DNA of 64,000 bases from Clostridium sp. AM49-4BH (GTDB lineage: Bacteria > Bacillota > Clostridia > Lachnospirales > Lachnospiraceae): contig NZ_QUFB01000012.1 in the NCBI RefSeq assembly GCF_003478335.1, positions 1-64,000 of the forward strand, read 5' to 3'. Numbering within the stretch: position 1 is the stretch's first letter; each line of letters opens with the position of its first letter. Below, in pieces: positions 18,772 to 28,939 of the stretch. Position numbers and translations under genes: made by a program. A model generated the notes under the pieces. That model did not search any database. It was not told the origin of the DNA and was given only the letters and a program-made list of their open reading frames with translations.

Positions 18772-18801
18772 GAAAAGATGGTTTGCTATTTTGCCGCCAT
18801 T

Positions 18802-18879
18802 TTACTCCGACAGCAATTGCGGATTGACGTGCACCACACCTTGCTTACTCCGACAGCAAATGCGGATTGACGTGCACCA
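18802..18879. repeat. Tandem duplication of the 3' end of the CDF gene
   Basis: The 35-bp sequence beginning ttactccgacagcaa occurs at 18802-18836 and 18845-18879 with one mismatch (43-bp period). The second is the last codons of the CDF gene; the first is a non-coding copy downstream of its stop. Confidence 0.85.
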
Positions 18880-19747
18880 TAACATGCTTTACCTTTGGGA
18901 AATTGCGTTCTATCGCGTCATGTACATGTTCTGCGATCTCATGTGCCTCAAATAACGTTTTTCTGCCATCTGCACTGATCTCAATATCAACATAGATCTT
19001 ATTTCCAAACACACGAGTACGCATAATATCAACATGAAGCACACCTTCTTCTCTACAGGCGCACTCCCGAAGCTCATTCTCCAATGCATCATCACAGGCA
19101 TGATCAACCATTTTGTCCGTTGCGTCCATAAAAATATCATACGCTGCCTTTACAATAAACAAACAGATTACTACACTGGCAATAGAATCAAGAACCGGAA
19201 ATCCTAAACGTGCTCCAACAATACCAATCAAAGCACCAACAGAAGAAAATGCATCCGATCGATGATGCCAGGCATCCGCCATCAATGCTCCGGAATCCAC
19301 ACGTTTCGCATGATATTTAGTATACTGAAACATTGCTTCTTTCGAAATAATAGACAATATTGCCGCAGCTGCTGCAAGCAGTCCCGGTGTCTGCAAATGT
19401 GCATAATCTCCCGCTATAATATTTTTGACAGCTCCATAGCCAATTCCAATACCGGTAAGGCACAAAATATTTGCAAGCAGAAGTGCCGCAATACACTCCA
19501 ACCGTTCATGTCCATATGGATGCTCCTTATCAGAAGCCTGTGCAGACAACTTCACTCCAACGATCACAATAATACTGCTAAACACATCCGATGCAGAATG
19601 AACCGCATCACTGACCATCGCTCCGGAATGAGCGATCACACCGGCTAGCAATTTGATCAATGACAATATTGTATTGCCAAAAATACTTACAATGCACACC
19701 CGCATTGCTACTGTTTCCATATTGTCTTTGTTGTTTTGATTGCTCAT
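18845..19747 (-). CDS. Cation diffusion facilitator metal exporter
   Basis: 300 residues with about six membrane helices and a cytoplasmic C-terminal domain. Metal-site motifs are SDAVHSASDVFSS (TM2) and DAWHHRSDAFSS (TM5), the paired His/Asp ligands of CDF proteins. The C-terminal part (about 210-300) has the ferredoxin-like fold with HVMVHVNPHL. It exchanges divalent cations for protons at the membrane. The leader (19770-19908) looks like a NiCo riboswitch, which points to Co2+/Ni2+ (or Zn2+/Fe2+) as cargo. RBS GGAGAGG. Confidence 0.9.
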   Translation of the reverse strand: MSNQNNKDNMETVAMRVCIVSIFGNTILSLIKLLAGVIAHSGAMVSDAVHSASDVFSSIIVIVGVKLSAQASDKEHPYGHERLECIAALLLANILCLTGIGIGYGAVKNIIAGDYAHLQTPGLLAAAAAILSIISKEAMFQYTKYHAKRVDSGALMADAWHHRSDAFSSVGALIGIVGARLGFPVLDSIASVVICLFIVKAAYDIFMDATDKMVDHACDDALENELRECACREEGVLHVDIMRTRVFGNKIYVDIEISADGRKTLFEAHEIAEHVHDAIERNFPKVKHVMVHVNPHLLSE

Positions 19748-19769
19748 AATAACCTCTCCAATAAAAAAT

Positions 19770-19908
19770 AAAAAAACATCCGCGAAGAACCAGTAATACT
19801 ACTGTCCCGCGGATAAAACAATTCATTCCACTGTCACGTTGTGACCCGGCCCCAGATAAGATATCCGGCCTGTTCAGTTTGTACTGTAGCTAAATGCAGT
19901 GCAAAGAG
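19770..19908 (-). promoter_or_regulatory. NiCo-like metal riboswitch with terminator, upstream of the CDF gene
   Basis: On the minus strand, a four-way junction can be drawn: P1 CACTG/CAGTG, P2 CAGT/ACTG, P3 CCGGATA/TATCTGG and P4 GTCAC/GTGAC, with purine-rich joints including AACAGG. The core spans about 19820-19908. It is followed by a strong terminator, ATCCGCG paired with CGCGGAT and then TTTTTTTATTTTTT (19770-19815), just before the start codon. This is the architecture of the NiCo class found before czcD-type CDF genes. Assignment is by eye from the fold and gene context. Confidence 0.65.
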
Positions 19909-19975
19909 TTTTCGTAGCCACTCCATAATTGAAGTTCTATATATTATATGTACGTTATCATTAAAAGTCAACACT

Positions 19976-20015
19976 AATCTTTCTTATACAAAACAAATCT
20001 TTCTTATATAAAACA
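19976..20015. repeat. Two tandem 20-bp units
   Basis: aatctttcttata(c/t)aaaaca occurs twice in a row with one difference, between the CDF leader and the nuclease terminator. No function seen. Confidence 0.8.
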
Positions 20016-20019
20016 AACC

Positions 20020-20059
20020 CCTCTCGTCTCGCCAAAATGTTCTTTGACGAAACGAGAGA
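20020..20059 (-). terminator. Terminator after the nuclease gene
   Basis: ctctcgtctcg and cgaaacgagag form a stem, with GGGTTTGTTTT following on the minus strand, 17 bp after the stop of 20077-20901. Confidence 0.8.
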
Positions 20060-20076
20060 AGTTAGTATGATTGCGA

Positions 20077-20901
20077 TTATTTAGACAGCCTGCTTTCTCC
20101 GGTTGCGTAGTCGATCGTAACGCCCGGCTGCACATTATAAACGAATACATGGAAACATATTCCCTTACCTTTATCTTCCACAGAATAAGCTTCCATCTCG
20201 ACTCCTTCTGCCACTAGATTATCACCCTTAAAAACAGGGGTAACACGATACAAAACATGGTGATCTGTATCTTTGACATAATCTGCCACTTCATCCTCAA
20301 AAGGAAGCATTCCATCTACATTTAAATATCTAGTCCCCGTGATCAGATTTTTTTTGTTTGCATTTTCACCTGCCAATTGAAATCCGATCAAATGACAGCG
20401 GTTATACAAATATTTGCCATCCACGACATCGTATTTAACAGTGTTCCATCCACTAGGCTTTACCATACCGATCGCACCACGTTTCTCCGTCGGCATAAGC
20501 TCTTTGCATATATTGGCATAAGCTGTGCCACAACGTCCCAATGCATCCAGACGATGATAATTCTCAAATGCTTTGGTGTTGTTTTTTTCACGGGTTGTGA
20601 AATTCGGAACATTATCATTCAGTTCCACATATGGTTCCCCGTTGTACGCCGCATGATCTTTTAAATTATCTAAAGACTGCGTTGCACTGTCGGAATCTTT
20701 CCCATCCGCATCTTTTGCCGAGGAACTTTCTCCTTCTGAGCGATCCTGCTGTGGCGCGGTTGTCTTTAACGCCTCTTTCGCCGCATATTTAGCAACCTTA
20801 ACAACCTCTGTAGAGGAGCAACCGCAAAGCGCTGTCATCAGTCCCAAAATACACCCAAGACGAATCACCCACTGCATTCTTTTGTTTGTTCTATTTTCCA
20901 T
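20077..20901 (-). CDS. Secreted or lipid-anchored DNA/RNA non-specific endonuclease
   Basis: 274 residues. An N-terminal basic and hydrophobic segment ends in a lipobox-like LTALCGC (Cys near 26-28), suggesting a lipoprotein. A Ser/Asp-rich linker (about 50-80) follows, then an EndA/NUC1-type domain with the catalytic histidine in YNRCHLIGFQLAGENANKKN and the following asparagine. Such ββα-metal nucleases cut extracellular DNA for nutrition or DNA uptake. It is monocistronic. Its own strong terminator lies at 20020-20059. Confidence 0.85.
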   Translation of the reverse strand: MENRTNKRMQWVIRLGCILGLMTALCGCSSTEVVKVAKYAAKEALKTTAPQQDRSEGESSSAKDADGKDSDSATQSLDNLKDHAAYNGEPYVELNDNVPNFTTREKNNTKAFENYHRLDALGRCGTAYANICKELMPTEKRGAIGMVKPSGWNTVKYDVVDGKYLYNRCHLIGFQLAGENANKKNLITGTRYLNVDGMLPFEDEVADYVKDTDHHVLYRVTPVFKGDNLVAEGVEMEAYSVEDKGKGICFHVFVYNVQPGVTIDYATGESRLSK

Positions 20902-20946
20902 ATTCGTAACCTCGTCCGTAAGACTTTACAACCACTTATAAATCTC

Positions 20947-21678
20947 TTAAATACCTAATAACTCTTCTGCGTGTTTCACTTCTTCCTGGGTCGGTGGATT
21001 AACGCCTTTCAGCGGATAATCAATTCCAAGCTGTTCCCATTTAAATACACCCAGTGTATGATACGGCAAAATTTCTACGCGCTCTACCGTCTTTAATGTT
21101 TGGATAAATTCCCGCATTTCGATCAGATATTTATCCTGACTGTTATCCCCCGGGATGAGCACATGACGGATCCACATTGGCTGCCCCATATCCGACATCT
21201 CTCTTGCCATCTCTTTGATATTTTCCCCGGTTTGTCCGGTAAGTGTCTGATGTACCTTCTCATCAATGTGCTTAATATCCAGCATAACAAGATCTGTTAC
21301 TTCCATCAATTTTTTCCACTTGGAATAAAACGGCTCTTCTCTGGTAAACGGGTTTCCACTTGTATCAAGCGTCGTATGAATCCCCTTTTCTTTCGCCAAA
21401 GTAAATATCTCTGTCAGAAAGTCGATCTGCAAAAGCGGTTCTCCGCCACTAATGGTGATCCCACCGTCTTTGCCCCAATAATTGCGATAGCGCCAAGCCT
21501 TATCAATTAATTCTTTGGCAGTATATAGAGTTCCCTTTTGCATATCCCACGTATCCGGATTATGGCAAAACTGACAACGCATTGCGCAGCCACTCAAAAA
21601 AATAATATATCGCACACCGGGACCATCTGCAGATCCAAAACTCTCTAATGAATGTACATAACCTTTTGTTTGTTCCAT
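20947..21678 (-). CDS. pflA: Pyruvate formate-lyase activating enzyme
   Basis: 243 residues; a radical SAM enzyme with the cluster motif SGCAMRCQFCHNPDTW (CxxxCxxC) near residue 30 and GGITISGGEPLLQ. It abstracts hydrogen from the C-terminal glycine of PflB to form the glycyl radical. It lies 185 bp downstream of pflB on the same strand, the standard order. Length matches the family. Confidence 0.95.
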   Translation of the reverse strand: MEQTKGYVHSLESFGSADGPGVRYIIFLSGCAMRCQFCHNPDTWDMQKGTLYTAKELIDKAWRYRNYWGKDGGITISGGEPLLQIDFLTEIFTLAKEKGIHTTLDTSGNPFTREEPFYSKWKKLMEVTDLVMLDIKHIDEKVHQTLTGQTGENIKEMAREMSDMGQPMWIRHVLIPGDNSQDKYLIEMREFIQTLKTVERVEILPYHTLGVFKWEQLGIDYPLKGVNPPTQEEVKHAEELLGI

Positions 21679-21862
21679 CGTTTTCTTTCCTTTCTTAGTC
21701 CGCCTCTGTAGCAGAAAAGGAGCAGCCCTTTATAGAAAAGACTGCCCCATATTTCTTTAGTTTATACAGATCATGTATGTCAAAAACATTCACAAAGATG
21801 AATATTTCATCGCATATGCCGTCGCATTCTCAAGTCATTTTGAAAATGTGCTTCGCTGCAAC

Positions 21863-24115
21863 TTACAGAGACTCATGACATGTTCTGGCAATTACATCGA
21901 GCTGCTGCTCTCTTGTCAAGTCGATAAACTTAACTGCATAACCGGACACGCGGATCGTGAAGTTTGCATACTCTTCTTTCTCCGGATGCTCCATAGCGTC
22001 GATCAGCTTCTCTTTGCCAAACACATTGACATTCAGATGATGTGCACCCTGGTCGAAGTATCCATCCATAACCTGAACAAGATTCTTTATACGCTCATCC
22101 GGATTGTGTCCCAATGCATCCGGGTTGATCGTCTGCGTATTAGAAATACCATCCAATGCTTCCTCATATGGCAATTTTGCTACAGAGTTCAAGGATGCCA
22201 GCAAACCATTCTGCTCAGCACCGTATGCAGGGTTAGCACCTGGTGAAAGTGGCTCTCCTGCTTTTCTTCCATCCGGAAGGGAACCGGTTGCCTTACCATA
22301 TACAACGTTAGAAGTAATTGTAAGGATTGATGTGGTAGGCTCAGAGTCACGGTAAGTGTGGCAGTTACGAAGCTTTCTCATGAACTCACGAAGCAGCCAT
22401 ACTGCGATCTCGTCTGCACGCTCATCATCGTTACCATATCTAGGGAAATCCCCATCGATCTCATAATCTACGGCTAATCCATCCTCATCACGGATCACTT
22501 TTACCTTAGCATACTTGATAGCTGACAGAGAATCTACAACGTGTGAGAAACCTGCAATACCGGTAGCAAATGTTCTTCTTACATCGGTATCGATAAGTGC
22601 CATCTGAGATGCCTCGTAGTAATATTTATCATGCATATAATGGATCATGTTCAATGTCTCTACATAAGTCTGTGCGAGCCATGTCATCATCTCATCATAT
22701 TTTTCCATAACTTCATCGTAATCAAGATACTCGGACGTGATCGGACGATACTTCGGTCCAACCTGCTCCTTGGTCTTCTCATCAACACCACCGTTGATCG
22801 CATAAAGCAAGCACTTAGCAAGGTTTGCTCTAGCACCGAAGAACTGGATTTCTTTACCTGTCTCTGTTGCAGATACACAGCAACATACAGAATAATCATC
22901 GCCCCATACCGGACGCATAACATCATCATTCTCGTACTGTACGGAACTTGTTGCAATAGAAATATGAGCTGCATATTTCTTGAATGCTTCCGGCAAGTTA
23001 GAGGAATACAATACTGTTAAGTTAGGCTCTGGAGAAGGTCCCATGTTCTCTAACGTATGCAGGAAACGGAAACATGTCTTCGTAACCTGAGAACGTCCAT
23101 CCATACCAATACCAGCTACATCTACAGTAGCCCATACAGGATCTCCGGAGAACAACTGGTTATAAGACTCAATACGAGCGAACTTAACCATACGGAATTT
23201 CATCGTAATATGATCTACTAATTCCTGTGCCTCTTTCTCTGTCAATACACCGTTTGCCATATCTCTCTCAATATAAATATCCAAGAAAGTAGATACACGA
23301 CCTACGGACATTGCTGCACCGTTCTGTGTCTTGATCGCTGCAAGATATGCAAAATATAACCACTGAAATGCTTCTTTTGCATTCTTAGCCGGTCTTGAAA
23401 TATCAAAACCATAAATCTCACCAAGAGCTTTCATATCTTTTAAGCATTTGATCTGCTCAGCCAGCTCTTCGCGGATACGATAATCTTTACTACGCATTGC
23501 ACGACGCTCTGTACCGGCAAAATCTTTCTGCTTCTCTTCAATCAGGTAATCCATACCGTAAAGAGCAACACGACGATAATCGCCAACGATACGTCCACGA
23601 CCATACGTATCCGGAAGACCCGTTAAGATCTTGTTATGACGCATACGCTTCATCTCTGGTGTATATACCTCAAAGACAGCGTCACTGTGCGTTTTATGAT
23701 ATTTTGTAAAGATCTCATGCAGTTTCGGGCTTGGCTCATAACCATACATCTGACAGGACTGCTCTGCCATACGAATACCACCATAAGGCATGAACGCACG
23801 TTTCAGCGGCTTATCTGTCTGCAAACCAACAACTTGCTCTAAATCCTTAAACTCATCGCTGATATATCCGGGACCATATGCTGTAATACTTGAAACAACC
23901 TCTGTCTCCATATCAAGAACGCCGCCCTTTGCACGCTCCTCTTTCTGGAGTTTCTGGAGCTCGCCCCATAATTTATCTGTTGCATCTGTTGGTCCCTCTA
24001 AGAAAGACTCATCACCATCATATGGTTTGTAATTGTTTTGGATGAAGTCGCGTACATCAATGCCCTCTTTCCAAAGTCTTCCTTCAAAACCTTCCCATTC
24101 CTTAAAGTCTGCCAT
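21863..24115 (-). CDS. pflB: Formate C-acetyltransferase (pyruvate formate-lyase)
   Basis: 750 residues. The adjacent active-site cysteines lie in [18 protein letters not shown] (near 410) and the radical glycine in [20 protein letters not shown] near the C-terminus. It converts pyruvate and CoA to acetyl-CoA and formate in anaerobic energy metabolism. It is the first gene of the pflB-pflA pair. An extra cysteine directly before the Cys-Cys pair is notable but does not disturb it. Confidence 0.97.
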   Translation of the reverse strand: MADFKEWEGFEGRLWKEGIDVRDFIQNNYKPYDGDESFLEGPTDATDKLWGELQKLQKEERAKGGVLDMETEVVSSITAYGPGYISDEFKDLEQVVGLQTDKPLKRAFMPYGGIRMAEQSCQMYGYEPSPKLHEIFTKYHKTHSDAVFEVYTPEMKRMRHNKILTGLPDTYGRGRIVGDYRRVALYGMDYLIEEKQKDFAGTERRAMRSKDYRIREELAEQIKCLKDMKALGEIYGFDISRPAKNAKEAFQWLYFAYLAAIKTQNGAAMSVGRVSTFLDIYIERDMANGVLTEKEAQELVDHITMKFRMVKFARIESYNQLFSGDPVWATVDVAGIGMDGRSQVTKTCFRFLHTLENMGPSPEPNLTVLYSSNLPEAFKKYAAHISIATSSVQYENDDVMRPVWGDDYSVCCCVSATETGKEIQFFGARANLAKCLLYAINGGVDEKTKEQVGPKYRPITSEYLDYDEVMEKYDEMMTWLAQTYVETLNMIHYMHDKYYYEASQMALIDTDVRRTFATGIAGFSHVVDSLSAIKYAKVKVIRDEDGLAVDYEIDGDFPRYGNDDERADEIAVWLLREFMRKLRNCHTYRDSEPTTSILTITSNVVYGKATGSLPDGRKAGEPLSPGANPAYGAEQNGLLASLNSVAKLPYEEALDGISNTQTINPDALGHNPDERIKNLVQVMDGYFDQGAHHLNVNVFGKEKLIDAMEHPEKEEYANFTIRVSGYAVKFIDLTREQQLDVIARTCHESL

Positions 24116-24287
24116 ATTGACCTCCTTCTTATTGTGCCATTTGTCTCACTTGCATTCTTTCAAACATACTTTATTCATGTATATGAAGATGCGAAGTATT
24201 TATTTATCCGCAAGTTATACTAACATGAATCATCGTTTATTACAAGCTGGAAATTGATACCTTTTATCAACAATACAACTTTTCTTT

Positions 24288-26050
24288 TTACAAAGAATTT
24301 ATGCTCTGTCGATCTTTTTGAAGCAGTTCAAAAAAGTCTTCCACCGGCATAGGCTTTGCATAATAATATCCCTGCACATTATCGCAGCCAATTTTTCTTA
24401 ATAATTCAACTTGCTCTTCCGTTTCACCCCCTCTGCTAACAGCTCCAGTCCCAACTTGTCTGCCATCGCCACAACATATTCTAAGATCAACCGACCCTTT
24501 TCGGAAACCATCATATTTTCCATAAATTTCTTGTCTAATTTGATGACATCAAATGGTGTCTCTAATAAAATATTTAAGGAAGAATAACCACTTCCAAAGT
24601 CATCCATTAACAACTTATATCCCTGATGTTTGAGCAGCTCTGCCATATTGCTGATCTGCTCATCCCCAATGGTTTCTGTAATCTCTAACTCCAACTGTTC
24701 TTTCGGAATACCTGCCTCATGAATAGTCTGCGCCAGATAATCCATAAAAACAGTGTCTGTCAAATGCAGTCTGGACACATTCACAGAAACCGGGCAATTT
24801 TTAATACCAGCTTGTTCGCACCGCTTCAAAAAATTGCATGCCTCTTTCCAAATATAGTAATCCACTTTCTTGATATAGCCATTTTCCTCAATGACCGGAA
24901 TGAACTCATTCGGATAGATCATACCGCGATCCGGATGCTGCCAACGGACCAACGCCTCTGCCCCGACAATATGATTCTGTACTATACTATATTTCGGCTG
25001 CAAATACATCTGAAACTGTTTTTCATCAATTGCAGAAGGAAGACTTTCCTCAATAAAATTGCGGATATACAACATTTCCTTAAATTCTTCCTGATAATAA
25101 AGAACATTGTTCATCATATTACCTTTTGCCTTTTTGCGCGCCATTGCAGCTCGATCCTCAATCTGGCGCAGATCCATCTTACGATCATTTACAATATATA
25201 CACCAATGGAATATGTCAATTTAATATTTTTGAACATTTTGCAACGTGTCTGAATCTGACGGATCAACTCATCTAACTCGCTCTCATGTTGAAACTCGCT
25301 CAGCACAACAAATACATCGCTTCGTAAATTGAGATAATACTGTGTTTCATTGCATATTTCTGCAAGATTGTCTTTGATAAACTGCAATATCTGATCGCCC
25401 ATCCGCTCTCCATAAATATCATTAATGATCTTAAAGCGACTGATATCAAATTGAATACATGCAATACTTTTGGAGGAATGGAGGATCAGATCGCGTACAT
25501 GCGATTCAAAATGCTGGATCTTTTGAGCACGTTTCACCAAATATGTTATTTTCTCTATCTCCTGTTCGTCACAGGACGGTTCTGCCGGTTTCCCTGCTAA
25601 CATATCCGGATACGCCTGCAGCATATCTTCCAAAATCTCAATACTGGTCTGTATAGCCTGCGCACATTTCTTCTTGATCATTCCCTCACGTCGGATCGAC
25701 GCCATCCCCTCTGCAGTACTAATATTATTTTCCAATATATCTGCACAATTAAATTTGCCTTCCATCCGCTCCTGAAAACGATCAACAAACTCCTCAGCAA
25801 TCTTTGTCCCAAAAATTTCCCGTTCTCTATCTTTTGTATCTGAAAACCCATAGGCCAGCCCCAATACAGCAAGTGCCGCCGTAACACAACCACACACACT
25901 TCCCGTATACATTCCCGCTGCAAAACATGCCATCGTGCGATATGCCGTTTCCTGATCCATACCATAATCCGAAGCATACGTGGCAAAAATCGCCTGTGCG
26001 CAATGATAATGCTGTTTGAGCTTTGTATAAACCTTTTCCTCGTGGCTCAT
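24288..26050 (-). CDS. C_GCAxxG_C_C redox-type domain fused to degenerate GGDEF and EAL domains; frame broken near the end
   Basis: N-terminal residues 1-145 match the putative redox-active C_GCAxxG_C_C family: HCAQAIFATYASDYGMD, ETAYRTMACFAAGM, VCGCVTAALAVLGLAYG, FNCADIL and KKKCAQAIQTSIEILEDML. A GGDEF domain (about 175-310) follows in which the signature is replaced by LRSDVFVVL, so cyclase activity is unlikely. The EAL domain (about 330 to the end) keeps AEALVRW, SVNVS, EITET, MDDFGSGYSSL and AEGV, so it should hydrolyse c-di-GMP. One base seems missing near 24426; restoring it continues to QGYYYAKPMPVEDFF and TAA at 24288. RBS GGAGGGAGG. Confidence 0.8.
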
Positions 26051-26129
26051 AGTTCCTCCCTCCTTGCCGTTTTCCGTCCAACTTCTTACCTATAATCTAT
26101 CATAACAGGTCTAATGCAAAACTGCAAAC

Positions 26130-26217
26130 AAAAAGCAAAGCCAGCGCTTTGCTTTGCAAGAATTGCTAAAGCAATTCTTGGCGATGATGTCACGCTACAC
26201 AACAGCAATTTCCTATC
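26130..26217. repeat. Small palindromic repeat R2, copy 3
   Basis: Hairpins gcaaagcc/gcgctttgc and agaattgct/agcaattct with the tail gtcacgctacacaacagcaa. It lies upstream of the GGDEF-EAL gene. Confidence 0.8.
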
Positions 26218-26225
26218 CCACAAAA

Positions 26226-26277
26226 AAGTCGCCATGGTGTGTCCGGTTTTATGGACACACACCATGGCGACTTTTTT
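26226..26277. terminator. Strong terminator, active on both strands
   Basis: aagtcgccatggtgtgtcc pairs almost perfectly with ggacacacaccatggcgact, flanked by A and T runs. It ends the cotH-like gene. Confidence 0.9.
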
Positions 26278-26322
26278 TATTTCATGCTATTCTGTCATAC
26301 ATAATAGCATAGAGCACTCATC

Positions 26323-28728
26323 CTATTTTATTTTAATACTCTTTTTCTTCGTTTTGTATCCTTTTTTATGGACAGTAACTGTAATCTTCGTTCCTTTCGT
26401 TAATTTCTTTGATAACTTAAATGAAACTACTCCTTTTGCCGAAGTTTTCTTAGTTATCTTCTTAACTTTCTTCTTGCCTTTCACAATAATCTTCTTAGAA
26501 ACAACGATCGTTACTTGTGCCTTGCCAACTGTACTTACCCGAATCACTTTTGTCTTTTTCTTGGCTTTAACACCAAGCTTTTTGATTTTCTTTATCTTGG
26601 CAGGTTTTTTCGTCTGTCCAGGATTTGGTACAGGTTTTTTCGTCGGGTTCACCGTAGGTGCCGGTGTCGGTTTCGACGAAGGTGATGCACTCGGTTTTAC
26701 ACTTGGTTCGGTTGAAGGTGTCACAGACGGAGACGGCGATGGTATAACGATCACCTCTTCGTCCTTACCGGTCTTATAAAAGTTATCAATCCATGTGTTC
26801 ATCTGTGCAATGCCATTTGGACGCTGCTCCACAAAAGATTTCAAGCTGTTGTAACCTGCATACCCATTTATTGTATCGTTATTCCAATTGTAACGGGTAT
26901 AATACTGTGCGAACAATGGCTCGTAAGTATTTTTAAACTGTGTCAATACTGTGGTTGCTTTGGAAGATTCAAAGTTTTTCTTAGAAAGATCCAATAATTC
27001 CTGCTTATATGCATTCCGGAATTTTTCATTCGACATTAACATAATGAAACATTGAATGCTCGGATTCATTGCCTCTTTCAAGTTCTGTCCCAACAGTCCA
27101 CGATCATTGTAATAATTTCCTTTGGCGTCTACGTTCGTATTGTAATTGTCATCGCGGATTGTATTTGCGTATGCCTCTCCTGATCCACCACATCCGCCAA
27201 AATCCAGGTCATATAAACAAAAACGGAATCTTCCATCAGCGTATGCATTATTAGGATCCACGGTTGTTGTGCGCCACATTGACCAATTCTTGCCCGGCCA
27301 GTCCCATTTATTGTTGATCCATACCTGCGCAGCAAAATAATCCATCACTGACTGCGGATCTACCAGCTTACAAAACGCCTCATAATCCGCATCATTCTTT
27401 AGGTTCTTATGCTCTGCAAAAAAGTTCATAAGGTCACGATAGAAATAGTTTACATCCGTCTCTCCATCCGGAAGTGTCCCTTCATCCAATTTGTAACCAT
27501 ATTCCTCATCTGCATCTGCATCAGAAGCTTTATAAACAACGACGGAATCTTTGTCTACACCATGTGTCTCTTCAAAATAGCTGTCATCAAAATCCTGCTG
27601 TAAAATATACAATCCCCAATATTCACCATCGATGTAAACAACACATGCTCTGGAACCTTGCGTCTCGCAATCCAGATCTGACAACATACTCTGCCAATAG
27701 GCATCATTGTATTTTGTACCTGCAAACGCATAATTTCCACCATTGCGAAGCACTAACTTTTTGTGCTTTGTGATCGTCTTTCCGCTATCATCTTTGGCAT
27801 TCTCAAAGAATGGATATTTAAAGTTTTTCTTGCCATAATCCGCACGTGCATACAAGCGCAATCCTTTCATCAGATCCGAACGGGAATAATTTCCCTGAAT
27901 ACGGATACCGCAATCCTGCTGCAACTGACAGTCAAGCGTTGTTCCATCCGTTTCGAAATAATCAATATGAGCATTACGCTCCCAAGCCTTACCCTTTTGA
28001 TTATAATTCGCCGGCAAACGTCTCGCCTGATCGTTCATCATGTCTGTGGTGGCTTTTGGATTCTCCTCCAAATACTTTGCCACTGCCTCATCAAAGATCT
28101 TGCCTTTTACATAGATTCCTTTTTCATAATCGAAAAGATCTTCGTAATTCATTGAAATTGACATCACAGATAGCGGGATTCCAGCTGCCTGCGCACTCTT
28201 CTGAGCGTTTTTAATATGCATTGCCACGGTACCGACGAAATATGTATTCGTCTCGACAGTTCCAAAATTGCCATTCGCATCTACCGCCACTGCTTTGACA
28301 ACCGTTCCCTTATCAACGTCAGCGTCAGCCGGTGCTTTCCGTGTTGTCGTATACGACTTTGTCCTCTTCTTCCATCTTACATTGGCATTGTCAAATAACA
28401 ATGGATCTACAGCGGATACGTAATTCGCTTCCTTACTCCGATCCTTGATCGTAATACCATCTGTGTACTCTGCTCTTGTACTGCTGGTCTTTGGATCACT
28501 GCCATCCAATGTGTAATAGATTGTCTTAGCTCCTTCACTGGTCAATGTCAACGTAAATGCCTCTGCGTAAATGCCACTTCCGGCGGACATACTGACTGTG
28601 ATCGGCTGCTGCTCCTCCTCAGCTGCCAACGCAGTCTGGCTCCAGCCATACGCTGCAGGTGCCGCAAAAGCAATCGTCAACCCAAGTGCCGCTGCCAATA
28701 TCGGCGTCATCATGTTTCGTGTCCTCAT
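26323..28728 (-). CDS. Secreted CotH-family protein with basic C-terminal tail
   Basis: 801 residues from ATG 28728 (AGGAG 8 bp upstream). A signal peptide spans about 1-35 (ILAAALGLTIAFAAPAAYG). A chitobiase-C-terminal-like domain is at about 45-110 (KTIYYTLDGSDPKTSS). The CotH kinase-like domain (about 170-640) has IRIQGNYSRSDLMKGLRLYA, YWGLYILQQDFDDSYF and YDLDFGGCGGS. Then come a Pro/Ser/Thr linker (about 660-700) and a very Lys-rich Ig-like tail. CotH proteins phosphorylate spore-coat proteins in Bacillus; secreted clostridial forms have also been linked to cellulosomes. Its target here is unknown. Confidence 0.85.
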   Translation of the reverse strand: MRTRNMMTPILAAALGLTIAFAAPAAYGWSQTALAAEEEQQPITVSMSAGSGIYAEAFTLTLTSEGAKTIYYTLDGSDPKTSSTRAEYTDGITIKDRSKEANYVSAVDPLLFDNANVRWKKRTKSYTTTRKAPADADVDKGTVVKAVAVDANGNFGTVETNTYFVGTVAMHIKNAQKSAQAAGIPLSVMSISMNYEDLFDYEKGIYVKGKIFDEAVAKYLEENPKATTDMMNDQARRLPANYNQKGKAWERNAHIDYFETDGTTLDCQLQQDCGIRIQGNYSRSDLMKGLRLYARADYGKKNFKYPFFENAKDDSGKTITKHKKLVLRNGGNYAFAGTKYNDAYWQSMLSDLDCETQGSRACVVYIDGEYWGLYILQQDFDDSYFEETHGVDKDSVVVYKASDADADEEYGYKLDEGTLPDGETDVNYFYRDLMNFFAEHKNLKNDADYEAFCKLVDPQSVMDYFAAQVWINNKWDWPGKNWSMWRTTTVDPNNAYADGRFRFCLYDLDFGGCGGSGEAYANTIRDDNYNTNVDAKGNYYNDRGLLGQNLKEAMNPSIQCFIMLMSNEKFRNAYKQELLDLSKKNFESSKATTVLTQFKNTYEPLFAQYYTRYNWNNDTINGYAGYNSLKSFVEQRPNGIAQMNTWIDNFYKTGKDEEVIVIPSPSPSVTPSTEPSVKPSASPSSKPTPAPTVNPTKKPVPNPGQTKKPAKIKKIKKLGVKAKKKTKVIRVSTVGKAQVTIVVSKKIIVKGKKKVKKITKKTSAKGVVSFKLSKKLTKGTKITVTVHKKGYKTKKKSIKIK

Positions 28729-28842
28729 TCTCATTACTCCTTTCTACCGATCAGCTCTCCTCTTATCGGTAATCCTATGTCTAACATGCGCAAGTGAACA
28801 AGCTCCCTTACGCTGTGAATTTGTGATATATTCAGTATAAAA

Positions 28843-28876
28843 TGAAAAAGAGAGTACGCCTACACTCTCTTTTTCA
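28843..28876 (-). terminator. Terminator after the LUD gene
   Basis: gaaaaagagagt pairs with actctctttttc around a short loop, 64 bp beyond the stop of the LUD gene. Confidence 0.75.
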
Positions 28877-28939
28877 TATAAATTACCACATATTTTTTTC
28901 ATTTATTTCAGAAATACTTCGGCATTGTCACCTGACAGA

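Noticed and set aside
21719..21747. Hairpin between pflB and pflA as a terminator
   Set aside because: The stem has several mismatches and pflA needs expression with pflB; evidence is too weak to list.
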